NCBI RefSeq assembly: GCF_003668995.1
Contig: NZ_CP033068.1
Coordinates: 3,038,001-3,102,000, forward strand
Direction: 5' to 3'
Origin: Flavobacterium sp. 140616W15
Lineage (GTDB): Bacteria > Bacteroidota > Bacteroidia > Flavobacteriales > Flavobacteriaceae
DNA length: 64,000 bases
The notes beneath the pieces were generated by a model. That model was not told the DNA's origin and did no database searches. It saw nothing but the letters and a program-made list of their open reading frames with translations. Each line of letters opens with the position of its first letter. The stretch's first letter is position 1. The position numbers were made by a program, and so were the translations under genes. Below, piece after piece: positions 1 through 7,523 of this stretch.

Positions 1-309
1 ATTGATTTTTCGGGTAAAGTGGCTTTGATTGATTGTGTAACGCTTTGGTTAACGAACTTTTTTGTTGACACTAAAAACGATGTTACATTATCTCTTGATG
101 AAGCTAAAGCTGAATTCTTGAAAATAGCCAATCAGCCAGATGCAACCTTGATAATTGTAACTAACGAAATCGGAATGGGACTTCATGCTGATACACATGT
201 AGGAAGAAAATTTACGGAATTACAAGGCTGGATGAATCAGTTTCTTGCCAAAAATGCCGATACTGTTGTATTAATGGTTTCTGGAATTCCGGTAAAAATA
301 AAAGGATAA
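1..309 (+). CDS. cobU: CobU, adenosylcobinamide kinase / adenosylcobinamide-phosphate guanylyltransferase (3' part)
   Basis: The frame is open from base 1, so this is the C-terminal part of a gene that begins before the window. Visible family features are the VALIDCVTLWLTN strand and helix, the IVTNEIGMGLHADTHVGRKF segment (CobU has VxNEVG followed by a conserved arginine) and a C-terminal VSGIPVKIKG that matches the usual VAGxPxxLK ending. CobU phosphorylates adenosylcobinamide and attaches GMP, making the GDP-cobinamide that CobS uses. It precedes bluB-cobT, cobS and cobC on the same strand and is probably co-transcribed with them. The P-loop must lie upstream of the window. The family call is secure; only the N-terminus is unseen. 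Confidence 0.9.
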   Translation: MDFSGKVALIDCVTLWLTNFFVDTKNDVTLSLDEAKAEFLKIANQPDATLIIVTNEIGMGLHADTHVGRKFTELQGWMNQFLAKNADTVVLMVSGIPVKIKG

Positions 310-312
310 TTT

Positions 313-352
313 GGTTATGTCCCTCTGAACCTTTGCGCCTTTGAACCTTAAA
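313..352 (+). repeat. Degenerate 8-bp periodic array between cobU and bluB-cobT
   Basis: The bases just before the bluB-cobT ribosome binding region fall into consecutive octamers such as CCCTCTGA, ACCTTTGC and GCCTTTGA, fitting NNCTTTGN or NNCTYAGN. The same pattern occurs at 42456-42501, 52345-52379, 52475-52506, 54731-54770 and 54786-54825. Its function is unknown. Confidence 0.6.
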
Positions 353-362
353 AAGAAAAAAC

Positions 363-2042
363 ATGAGTTATTTAGATGATATTTTAAAATCACGCCGCGA
401 TACACGCCATTTTACAAATGATGAAGTTCCTGACGAGGTTATCCAAAAAGCGTTGCAGGCAGGACATTGGGCACCTTCGGTAGGTTTGACTGATGCAACT
501 AAATACTACATCATAAAATCTGATGGGGTTAAAAAAGCTATCAAAGATTTATTTTTAGATTATAATAAAAAAGCAGAATCATTAACTGATGATGAGCACC
601 AAAAAGAACATTATAAATCCTTAAAACTAGAGGCCATTGAGGAAGCTCCGATTGGGATGATTATTGCGTATGATCGCTCGGTACTGAACAACTTTACTAT
701 AGGAACTGTTGGTAGTAATGAAGCGGTAAAATTTAGCTCGGTTTGTGCTGCCCAAAATATATGGTTATCACTTACGGAACAAGGTTACGGTATGGGTTGG
801 GTTTCTATATTAAACTATTATCAGTTCAAGAAAATAATTGACTTACCCGAAAACATAGAGCCACTAGGCTATTTTTGCATTGGAAAACCCGCAACGAACT
901 ATGACAATCAACCGATGTTGCAACAATTGAACTGGAAACAGAAATCAGAAACTTTTGATTGCATCGAAATTAAAACTATAAATGAGAGTTTTGCTCCGAA
1001 ATTAGATTTAGAAAATCAATCGAAAATTGAAATTACTGCTTCTTTCAAAGAATCACTACAACATAAAATTGACTCAAAAACGAAACCTCTTGGTTCTTTG
1101 GGTATTTTAGAAAAATTAGCATTCCAAATCGGGACTGTTTTTCAGACTTTGAATCCTGAGATTATAAAACCTAATATCGTTGTTTTTGCCGCAGATCACG
1201 GAATTGCCAATCATGGTGTAAGCGCGTATCCGCAAGACGTTACCCGACAAATGGTCGGTAATTTTCTTGAAGGTGGAGCAGCAATTAATGTGTTTTGTAA
1301 ACAAAACAATATTGAACTTTCTATCGTAGATGCTGGTATAAATTATGATTTCCCTACCAATGCCAATTTAATTAATGCTAAAATTGCTAAAGGAACTCAG
1401 TCCTTTTTACATGTTCCCGCAATGAGCGAAACTGAACTACAATTATGTTTCTTAAAAGGATCTGAAATTGTTGATTCTATTGCAAAAACAGGAAGTAATT
1501 GTATTGGGTTTGGCGAAATGGGTATTGGGAATACCTCTACAGCTTCTGTCTTGATGAGTGTTTTAACTAGTTTCTCTATTAAGGAATGTGTGGGAAAAGG
1601 AACTGGAGTTGATGATGCTAAACTAAATGAGAAACAGGAAATCTTAAAAAAAGCTATCGAAAATTATTCTGGTCAAGCCGAATTAAAAGAGCAACTAGCT
1701 TATTTTGGTGGTTTTGAAATCATGCAGATGGCTGGCGGGATGTTAGCCGCTTATAAAAACAACATGCTTATTCTTGTAGATGGTTTTATTTGTACTGTCG
1801 CCTTTTTAATTGCCTTTAAAATAAATCCTGACATTAAAAAGAATGCAATTTTCTGTCATTCTTCGGCTGAACAAGGACATCAGAAATTATTAGATCATCT
1901 TGAGGCCAAATCGGTTTTACAACTTGATTTACGCTTAGGCGAAGGAACTGGTTGTGCCATTGCTTTACCAATATTACAATCGGCAGTGTCTTTTCTTAAC
2001 GAAATGGCTACTTTTGAGAATGCTGGGATTAGTAATAAGTAA
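363..2042 (+). CDS. BluB-CobT fusion: 5,6-dimethylbenzimidazole synthase + nicotinate-nucleotide:DMB phosphoribosyltransferase
   Basis: This 559-residue protein joins two B12 lower-ligand enzymes. Residues 1 to about 205 are BluB, a flavin-destructase of the nitroreductase fold that uses oxygen to turn FMNH2 into 5,6-dimethylbenzimidazole; RRDTRHF carries the conserved Asp (D13), followed by HWAPSV (35-40) and GMGWVSIL (143-150). Residues from about 225 to 559 are CobT, which activates DMB to alpha-ribazole phosphate: KPLGSLG (241-247), AADHG (276-280), GFGEMGIGNT (382-391) and RLGEGTG (524-530), where E527 corresponds to the catalytic glutamate. No stop or second start separates the halves and both look intact. 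The ATG at 363 follows an A-rich stretch typical of flavobacterial starts. It lies between cobU and cobS, where cobT is expected. Linking the two domains could channel DMB; that is an inference. Confidence 0.93.
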   Translation: MSYLDDILKSRRDTRHFTNDEVPDEVIQKALQAGHWAPSVGLTDATKYYIIKSDGVKKAIKDLFLDYNKKAESLTDDEHQKEHYKSLKLEAIEEAPIGMIIAYDRSVLNNFTIGTVGSNEAVKFSSVCAAQNIWLSLTEQGYGMGWVSILNYYQFKKIIDLPENIEPLGYFCIGKPATNYDNQPMLQQLNWKQKSETFDCIEIKTINESFAPKLDLENQSKIEITASFKESLQHKIDSKTKPLGSLGILEKLAFQIGTVFQTLNPEIIKPNIVVFAADHGIANHGVSAYPQDVTRQMVGNFLEGGAAINVFCKQNNIELSIVDAGINYDFPTNANLINAKIAKGTQSFLHVPAMSETELQLCFLKGSEIVDSIAKTGSNCIGFGEMGIGNTSTASVLMSVLTSFSIKECVGKGTGVDDAKLNEKQEILKKAIENYSGQAELKEQLAYFGGFEIMQMAGGMLAAYKNNMLILVDGFICTVAFLIAFKINPDIKKNAIFCHSSAEQGHQKLLDHLEAKSVLQLDLRLGEGTGCAIALPILQSAVSFLNEMATFENAGISNK

Positions 2043-2055
2043 GAGTTTAAAAATT

Positions 2056-2496
2056 ATGCCATTTATAAAAGTATATATACACTTAGTTTGGAGTACTAAA
2101 AATAGAGTTCCCTATTTAGATTCTGCAGAATTGCGTCAAAAAGTCTGGCAACATATAAGAGAGAATGCAAAAGAAAAAGGAATTTATATTGATTTTATAA
2201 ATGGATATTCAGACCATTGCCATTGCCTTATTTCATTAGGCGTAGACCAAAACATCCAAAAAACAATACAATTACTAAAAGGAGAGTCTTCGTTTTGGAT
2301 TAATAAAAACCAATTAACTAAAGAAAAATTTGAATGGCAAGATGAGTATTTTGCAGTTTCTGTTTCTGAATCTATTATTGATAGAGTAAGAGACTATATT
2401 AAAAATCAAGAAATACATCATACTAAAAAAACACTTCAGGAAGAATATAATGAGTTTATTCTCAAGTATGGATTTCAGAAAACAAATAATAAATAA
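2056..2496 (+). CDS. REP-associated tyrosine transposase (RAYT), IS200-like Y1 family
   Basis: This 146-residue protein starts MPFIKVYIHLVWSTKNR, the classic first strand of Y1 transposases (PF01797). The HUH metal site is H54-C-H56 in YSDHCHCLISLG, and the likely catalytic tyrosine is Y114 in RDYIKNQEIHH. The ATG at 2056 is preferred because residues encoded upstream of it overlap the 3' end of bluB-cobT in another frame and show no family similarity. It begins 14 bases after the bluB-cobT stop and is followed by 340 bases packed with palindromes, the expected neighbourhood of a RAYT. No tnpB is present, so this is a domesticated RAYT rather than a complete IS200/IS605 element. It presumably nicks single-stranded REP hairpins. 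It interrupts the cobT-cobS part of the B12 operon. Confidence 0.88.
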   Translation: MPFIKVYIHLVWSTKNRVPYLDSAELRQKVWQHIRENAKEKGIYIDFINGYSDHCHCLISLGVDQNIQKTIQLLKGESSFWINKNQLTKEKFEWQDEYFAVSVSESIIDRVRDYIKNQEIHHTKKTLQEEYNEFILKYGFQKTNNK

Positions 2497-2500
2497 AGAT

Positions 2501-2665
2501 TTGGCTAAAGCCAATAACATAACAAATTTCGTATCCTCCAGATAAATCTGGAGGCAATTCAATTTCTAAGATTGTCAATAAAATAAAATAACAATCTTAG
2601 AAATTGAATTGCCAACATCTTTAGATGTTGTTTTATTAAATGACAAACAAATTGGCTTTAGCCAA
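2501..2665. repeat. Composite REPIN-like palindrome array downstream of the RAYT
   Basis: The sequence is symmetric around about 2583. TTGGCTAAAGCCAA (2501-2514) and CCTCCAGATAAATCTGGAGG (2535-2554) lead into a 21-bp arm (2555-2575). After a 15-base loop comes its exact inverse (2591-2611), then CAACATCTTTAGATGTTG (2613-2630) and TTGGCTTTAGCCAA (2652-2665). Two REP hairpins in opposite orientation around a spacer is the layout of a REPIN mobilised by a RAYT. Confidence 0.85.
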
Positions 2666-2760
2666 ATACTTAATAGCAGCATGATTTTAATAAATATACT
2701 CCAAAGTAACCTAACAAAAGCATCAATACATAAAAACAAATTTTATAGACAATCTAAATA

Positions 2761-2822
2761 TTGAATTGCCAACATCTTTAGATGTTCGTTAACAATAGGT
2801 TAATCATATTGGCTTTAGCCAA
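2761..2822. repeat. Second REP-like copy ahead of cobS
   Basis: The stretch 2761-2786 repeats the TTGAATTGCCAACATCTTT motif of 2605-2623 and its AGATGTT closing arm. TTGGCTTTAGCCAA recurs at 2809-2822, only 17 bases before the cobS start. Together with 2501-2665 it fills the 343-base gap between the RAYT and cobS. Bases 2666-2760 are AT-rich with no gene. Confidence 0.8.
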
Positions 2823-2839
2823 ATAAACAAAATCATTAA

Positions 2840-3637
2840 ATGAAAAAACAACTCCATATATTTTTTACTGCATTAATGTTCTACACAAGGATTCCTTGTC
2901 CTAAAAACATCGATCATAATCCTGATTATCTTAATAAAGCAAGTCGTTATTTCCCTTTGATAGGTTGGATTGTTGGAGGGATTTCTTTTCTGGCTTTTTA
3001 TGGAGCTTCATTTTTAGTATCATTATTTGCTGCAGTAATTATAGGAATGATTGCTGGAATCTTGACTACAGGAGCATTTCATGAGGATGGTTTTGCGGAT
3101 GTTTGTGACGGTTTTGGTGGCGGTTGGACCAAAGAAAAAATCTTACTTATCATGAAAGATAGTGCCATTGGAGCGTATGGAGCTATTGGCGTTGTATTAT
3201 TATTTTTATTGAAATTTCAATTACTTTCAGAACTAGTAACAACAGAAATAATTACAAACCAGAAATCAACATTCACAATTTTATTATTATTTATTGCAGG
3301 ACATTCTATTAGTCGTTTGGTGGCTATAAGCATTGTATTTACTCATGAATATTCTCGTGAAGATGCTTCAAGCAAAAGTAAACCAATCGCTAAAAGTTTT
3401 AGCTGGAAAGAAGTTGTAGGCTCTTTCTTTTTTGGTTTATTACCTCTTTTAGTTCTTTCTTATTTTCAGTACCAAATACTGTTGGTCATACTCCCAGTCT
3501 TTCTTGCTCGTTATTTCTTAGCTCGTTATTTCCAAAAATGGATTGATGGTTATACAGGAGATTGCCTAGGTGCCACACAACAAGTTTGCGAAGTTATTTT
3601 TTACTTAAGTGTTATAGCAATATGGAAATTTATTTAG
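2840..3637 (+). CDS. cobS: CobS, adenosylcobinamide-GDP ribazoletransferase
   Basis: CobS is an integral membrane enzyme that joins GDP-cobinamide to alpha-ribazole (phosphate), closing the nucleotide loop of cobalamin. The 265-residue protein has the family signature TGAFHEDGFADVCDGFGGGW at about 77-96, with the H81-E-D motif and later acidic residues likely binding metal and GDP. Several hydrophobic helices surround it (about 40-75, 110-130, 150-165, 190-215). FQKWIDGYTGDCLGATQQV near the C-terminus is also characteristic. Length is normal for the family. It follows the RAYT and palindrome insert and overlaps cobC by 16 bases, suggesting translational coupling. Confidence 0.95.
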   Translation: MKKQLHIFFTALMFYTRIPCPKNIDHNPDYLNKASRYFPLIGWIVGGISFLAFYGASFLVSLFAAVIIGMIAGILTTGAFHEDGFADVCDGFGGGWTKEKILLIMKDSAIGAYGAIGVVLLFLLKFQLLSELVTTEIITNQKSTFTILLLFIAGHSISRLVAISIVFTHEYSREDASSKSKPIAKSFSWKEVVGSFFFGLLPLLVLSYFQYQILLVILPVFLARYFLARYFQKWIDGYTGDCLGATQQVCEVIFYLSVIAIWKFI

Positions 3638-4158
3638 TTCGCCATACCGAAACTGTTTGCGAAAAAGGAATTTGTTACGGTCAAACCGATGTAGATATTG
3701 CTGAACCTTACGATTTGATTTTTGATAACATCGCAAAGCAATTGCCTGGTGATGCAATCTTATATTCTAGTCCATTGAAACGTTGTGCATTACTTGCTAA
3801 ACATATCCAAAAAGAAACCAAAATTTCAAACTACCAAGAAGACAAACGCTTGATGGAAATGAATTTTGGCGATTGGGAAATGAAAAATTGGAATGAAATT
3901 GCTCAAGAAGATTTAAATCCGTGGATGGAAGATTTCGTAAATATTCGAGTTCCAAACGGAGAATCTTTTATTGATTTACATCAAAGGGTAACTCATTTTA
4001 TAGAAAACGAAATACTTATCAAAAAACCATCAAAGGCAATTATAATTACACATGCTGGAGTTATTCGAAGCATTTTATGTCTTTTGAATTCACTTCCTTT
4101 AAAAGATGCTTTTCAAAACAAAGTCGATTTTGGACAGGTTATAAAAATTACAATATAA
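3622..4158 (+). CDS. cobC: CobC-type alpha-ribazole phosphatase (histidine phosphatase family)
   Basis: The 178-residue protein begins MEIYLVRHTET. RH at 7-8 supplies the phosphohistidine nucleophile, ICYGQTDVDI fits CobC, and IITHAGVIRSIL near residue 140 gives the second active-site histidine. The ATG at 3622 is chosen because it places the LVRHTE strand at the N-terminus as in the family; this overlaps the 3' end of cobS. CobC removes phosphate from alpha-ribazole 5'-phosphate or from cobalamin 5'-phosphate. It is the last gene before the cobalamin riboswitch. Confidence 0.9.
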   Translation: MEIYLVRHTETVCEKGICYGQTDVDIAEPYDLIFDNIAKQLPGDAILYSSPLKRCALLAKHIQKETKISNYQEDKRLMEMNFGDWEMKNWNEIAQEDLNPWMEDFVNIRVPNGESFIDLHQRVTHFIENEILIKKPSKAIIITHAGVIRSILCLLNSLPLKDAFQNKVDFGQVIKITI

Positions 4159-4209
4159 AACTATAAACGAAACCTTCGATTTACATTCTGGGTTAAAGTC
4201 TAAACAAAA

Positions 4210-4241
4210 TTGATTTTTAAGCATTTTTAACTTTATATTTG
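4210..4241 (+). promoter_or_regulatory. Promoter of the riboswitch/btuB-like transcript
   Basis: TTG at 4210-4212 and TATATTTG at 4234-4241 match the Bacteroidota TTG / TAnnTTTG promoter with a spacing of 21. Transcription would begin near 4248, just at the start of the cobalamin aptamer. Confidence 0.65.
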
Positions 4242-4247
4242 TAGCCA

Positions 4248-4491
4248 CATTAAGGTTGTGCCATATTTATTAGACACATTAAAAGGGAATCAAGTAATTG
4301 AAGTTTGAAATTATCAAAATCAACATTCGTAAATCTTGAGCTGTACCCGCAACTGTAAACTTAGTTCCGAAAGGAATGCTTGTTGTTAACTACAAAACCA
4401 CTGTTTTAAAACGGGAAGGAAAACAACAAGACGTAAGCCAGGAGACCTGCCTTTGTTAACAAATATCGAACTCTCGGGAAAAAGAGTTTAG
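4248..4491 (+). ncRNA. Cobalamin riboswitch upstream of the btuB-like gene
   Basis: The leader contains the B12 box AGCCAGGAGACCTGCC (4436-4451), the AAAAGGGAAT segment near 4279 and the conserved GAGCTGTACCCGCAACTGTA segment near 4338. The L5 loop (CCGA at 4367-4370, in TTCCGAAAGGAA) can pair with TCGG at 4474-4477. That TCGG lies in the loop of a hairpin made by AACTCT and AGAGTT, consistent with the L5-L13 kissing interaction of this class. The hairpin ends only a few bases before the ATG at 4497. Ligand binding would therefore most simply block translation initiation; no U-tract terminator is visible. High cobalamin should repress the receptor and lipoprotein downstream. Confidence 0.95.
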
Positions 4492-4496
4492 AAATT

Positions 4497-6359
4497 ATGA
4501 CATTACAAAAGTTATACATCTGTCTTTCACTCTTAGCTTGCCAATTTATTTTGGCACAAAATGATTCTATAACAAAATTAAAAGAAGTTATAGTTTCAGA
4601 TACTAACCTCAAGAAATACTCAGACTCACAATCGGTTCAATTACTTAATGATTCTATTATTAATAAAAACCAAGCATCCTTAACATCTCTTTTAAATTAT
4701 AACACTGTTATTTACTTTAAGGAAAATGGACTAGGAATGACTTCTGCACCTTCTTTTAGAGGAACGACAGGCGCCCAAACTGCAGTTATTTGGAACGGAA
4801 TAAACATCAATTCTCAATTTTTAGGTCAAGCAGATTTTAATACAATTGGAACTAGAGATTTCAACTCTATTGCTGTAAAAGCCGGAGGAGGAAGTGTATT
4901 ATATGGAAGTGGCGCAATAGGCGGAAGTATTCACTTAAATAATGACATACGTTTTAAAAAGGATTTTTCTAACCATTTGTTTCTCAGTGGAGGCAGTTAT
5001 GATACTTATAGCACAAATTATCGTGCTAACGTTTCGTCCGACAAATACAGCATTCAAGTTAATATTTCCAGAAATAGTTCTGATAATGATTTTAAATACC
5101 CTGGAACTACTGATCAAAAAAACATTAATGGTGCATACTATAACACGAGTATGAATACAACATTTGGTTATAAAATAGACTCTAAAAACTCCTTGAAATT
5201 ATATAGTCAGTTTTATGATGCAGAGCGTCATTTTTCTTTGACTTCTCCAAACGCTACCAAAACAAAATATAATGACTTTAACACTCGTAATCTTTTAGAA
5301 TGGGAGAATACATTTAATCGGTTTACTTCTAAATTAAGGATGGCACATATTGGAGAATCTTATAAATATTTCCCAAGTATTACCTCCGATTTTTATACTT
5401 ATGGAAAAGTTGAAACTTCTATTATAAAATATGATTTAGCTTTTGATGTAAATGACAAGATTAAACTGAATTCTATCATTGATTATAATCGTAATAAAGG
5501 ATATGGCTCTAGTATAAATAATGTAAAAAGGCAAGTTGGTTCTGCTAGTTTATTATTACAGCATTTCGTAACTGACAAATGGGATTACACAGCTAGTATT
5601 CGTCAGGAATTAACAGATAATTATGGAAATCCTTTTCTTTTTTCTTTAGGAACAAGGTATCAATTTACAGATTTTTATCGCATAAAATTAAACGCTTCTA
5701 AGAATTTCAGAATGCCTACTTACAACGATTTATTTTGGGAAGGAAGTGGTAACCCTGATTTAAAGCCTGAAACTTCTTATCAGGGAGAAATCGGCAACGA
5801 GTTTTTTACAAAAAAATTCTCATTATCTGTAACTATGTATTACAATTCGATAAAAGATTTATTACGTTGGGTACCATCCCAAGGTGGTGGTGATAACTGG
5901 TCTCCAGAAAACACAAGCAGAGTAAGAGCTTATGGTGCTGAAGTACTTTTAGAATGGAGAACAAAAATAGAAAATCATAATTTCACACTTAACGGAACCT
6001 ATGCCTATACTGTTTCAGAAAGCAAGCAATTAATTAAAGGCGAATTATTTTATAAACAACTTATATATGTCCCTTATCATAAATTAACTGGATCTGTTTC
6101 TTACAATTGGAAAAAAGTTTCTTCTTACTTTCAATACTTATATAACGGAGAAGCATTTAGCACTCCTTTTAATAATCCTGCTACCAAAGTGAAACCTTAT
6201 AACGTTGGTAATCTAGGAATTGATTATGACTTAGGAAAAAAGAACAGTTACAAAATTGGATTACAAATACTGAATATCTGGAACGAAGATTACCAACCAG
6301 TTATTGGAAGACAAATGCCTGGAAGAAATTACACCATATATATAAACCTTAACTTTTAA
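4497..6359 (+). CDS. btuB: TonB-dependent outer-membrane receptor, BtuB-like (cobalamin/corrinoid uptake)
   Basis: This 620-residue protein has a signal peptide ending near FILAQ. A TonB-box-like KEVIVSDT follows at about 28-36. The plug domain contains SFRGTTGAQTAVIWNGIN and VKAGGGSVLYGSGAIGGSI. A 22-strand-type barrel then ends in an aromatic residue (YINLNF). It has no N-terminal carboxypeptidase-like domain, and its size is that of BtuB rather than SusC. Its leader is a cobalamin riboswitch, which fixes the likely substrate as cobalamin or cobinamide. The next gene, 4 bases downstream, is a surface lipoprotein like the BtuG partner of Bacteroides BtuB. The symbol is by function and context; direct orthology with E. 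coli btuB is not proven. Confidence 0.9.
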   Translation: MTLQKLYICLSLLACQFILAQNDSITKLKEVIVSDTNLKKYSDSQSVQLLNDSIINKNQASLTSLLNYNTVIYFKENGLGMTSAPSFRGTTGAQTAVIWNGININSQFLGQADFNTIGTRDFNSIAVKAGGGSVLYGSGAIGGSIHLNNDIRFKKDFSNHLFLSGGSYDTYSTNYRANVSSDKYSIQVNISRNSSDNDFKYPGTTDQKNINGAYYNTSMNTTFGYKIDSKNSLKLYSQFYDAERHFSLTSPNATKTKYNDFNTRNLLEWENTFNRFTSKLRMAHIGESYKYFPSITSDFYTYGKVETSIIKYDLAFDVNDKIKLNSIIDYNRNKGYGSSINNVKRQVGSASLLLQHFVTDKWDYTASIRQELTDNYGNPFLFSLGTRYQFTDFYRIKLNASKNFRMPTYNDLFWEGSGNPDLKPETSYQGEIGNEFFTKKFSLSVTMYYNSIKDLLRWVPSQGGGDNWSPENTSRVRAYGAEVLLEWRTKIENHNFTLNGTYAYTVSESKQLIKGELFYKQLIYVPYHKLTGSVSYNWKKVSSYFQYLYNGEAFSTPFNNPATKVKPYNVGNLGIDYDLGKKNSYKIGLQILNIWNEDYQPVIGRQMPGRNYTIYINLNF

Positions 6360-6363
6360 TACC

Positions 6364-7446
6364 ATGAAAAAATTTAATAAGCTATTTTTAGCTGTCATTG
6401 TAAGCGCTACATTTTTTGCATCTTGTAGTAATGACGACGATACCATTACTCCAGAACCAGAACCTGCACCACGTGGAAATTACGAAGGAGGACTATTTAT
6501 TATCGAAGAAGGTGTTTTTGAAAAAGTAAATGGATCTATTTCCTATTTATCAGACGACTTAAAACTCGGGAAAAATGTTTTTTCTTTAGTTAATGAAGGT
6601 AAAAATATTAAAGATGCTCCTCAAAGCATTGGTTTTAATGGTGATTATGCTTACATCATTGTAAATAGAGGAAATAAAATTGAAGTAGTTAACCGAAATA
6701 CATTTAAAAGTATTGCTACAATCAACACAAAGATAAATAGCCCAAGATATATTGCATTTGCAAATGGAAAAGGATTTATTACAAACTGGGGTAACCCAGT
6801 AGACCCTTCAGATGATTATGTAGCTGTCATTGATTTAACAACAAATAAAGTTACATCAACAATTCCTGTTGTTGAAGGTCCTGAGCAAATAATCGAAAAT
6901 GACAACAAACTTTATGTAGCTCACAAAGGTGGTTGGGGCCAAGGAAACTCATTATCTATTATCGACGCTAGTAATAATACAGTTACAAAAAACTTTGCAG
7001 TAGGAGACGTACCTAGTTCATTAGTAAAAGATAATGGCACTTTATATGTTTTATGTAATGGACGACCATCATACGTTTCACCTGAAACAACTGGTAAATT
7101 AGTAAAAATTAACATGAGTAACAATACCGTTTCATCTACAATTGATTTTCCTGGCATCACTCATCCTAGCTTCTTAGCTATTGAAAACAACAAACTGTAT
7201 TATACTGTTGGAAATAATATCTATGCTGCATCAACAAGCACAACAACGTTACCAACTACAGAAATATTTAAAGCAAAAGAAGTTAGTGCTCTTTATGGCT
7301 TTGCAGTAAAAAACAACAATATATATATTGCTGATGCAGTAAATTTTCAAGACCCTGGAGATGTTTATATTTATTCTTTAACAGGAGTTTTATCTAATGA
7401 ATTCAGTGTTGGAATATCACCAAATGGCTTCTATTTTAACAAATAG
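6364..7446 (+). CDS. Beta-propeller surface lipoprotein, BtuG-like corrinoid-binding candidate
   Basis: The 360-residue protein has a lipoprotein signal with lipobox FFAS-C21. CSNDDD follows directly, an acidic stretch resembling the flavobacterial surface lipoprotein export signal. The rest is built of repeated YncE/DUF5074-type beta-propeller blades (for example GYAYIIVNRGNKIEVVNR-like, YVAVIDLTTNKVTSTIPV and LSIIDASNNTVTKNFAVG units). In Bacteroides, BtuG is a seven-bladed surface lipoprotein that binds B12 with very high affinity and caps BtuB. Position directly after a riboswitch-controlled BtuB-like receptor supports the same role here. Fold and context are clear; corrinoid binding is inferred. 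Confidence 0.78.
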   Translation: MKKFNKLFLAVIVSATFFASCSNDDDTITPEPEPAPRGNYEGGLFIIEEGVFEKVNGSISYLSDDLKLGKNVFSLVNEGKNIKDAPQSIGFNGDYAYIIVNRGNKIEVVNRNTFKSIATINTKINSPRYIAFANGKGFITNWGNPVDPSDDYVAVIDLTTNKVTSTIPVVEGPEQIIENDNKLYVAHKGGWGQGNSLSIIDASNNTVTKNFAVGDVPSSLVKDNGTLYVLCNGRPSYVSPETTGKLVKINMSNNTVSSTIDFPGITHPSFLAIENNKLYYTVGNNIYAASTSTTTLPTTEIFKAKEVSALYGFAVKNNNIYIADAVNFQDPGDVYIYSLTGVLSNEFSVGISPNGFYFNK

Positions 7447-7481
7447 TAAATTAAAAATCTTAATTTCATATCTTACTTATT

Positions 7482-7523
7482 TTCAACAAAAAAGGCTTTC
7501 TATCGAAAGCCTTTTTTGTTGAA
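7482..7523. terminator. Bidirectional terminator
   Basis: A 19-bp perfect stem (7482-7500 with 7505-7523) with a TATC loop and A/T tracts on both sides separates the convergent propeller lipoprotein and S41 peptidase genes. Confidence 0.9.

Noticed and set aside
1954..2055. Longer N-terminus for the RAYT
   Set aside because: The added residues overlap the bluB-cobT coding end and show no transposase similarity; the ATG at 2056 starts the conserved strand.
2056..2496. Complete IS200/IS605 insertion sequence
   Set aside because: There is no tnpB and no matching left and right ends around the gene; the associated palindromes fit a RAYT-REP system.
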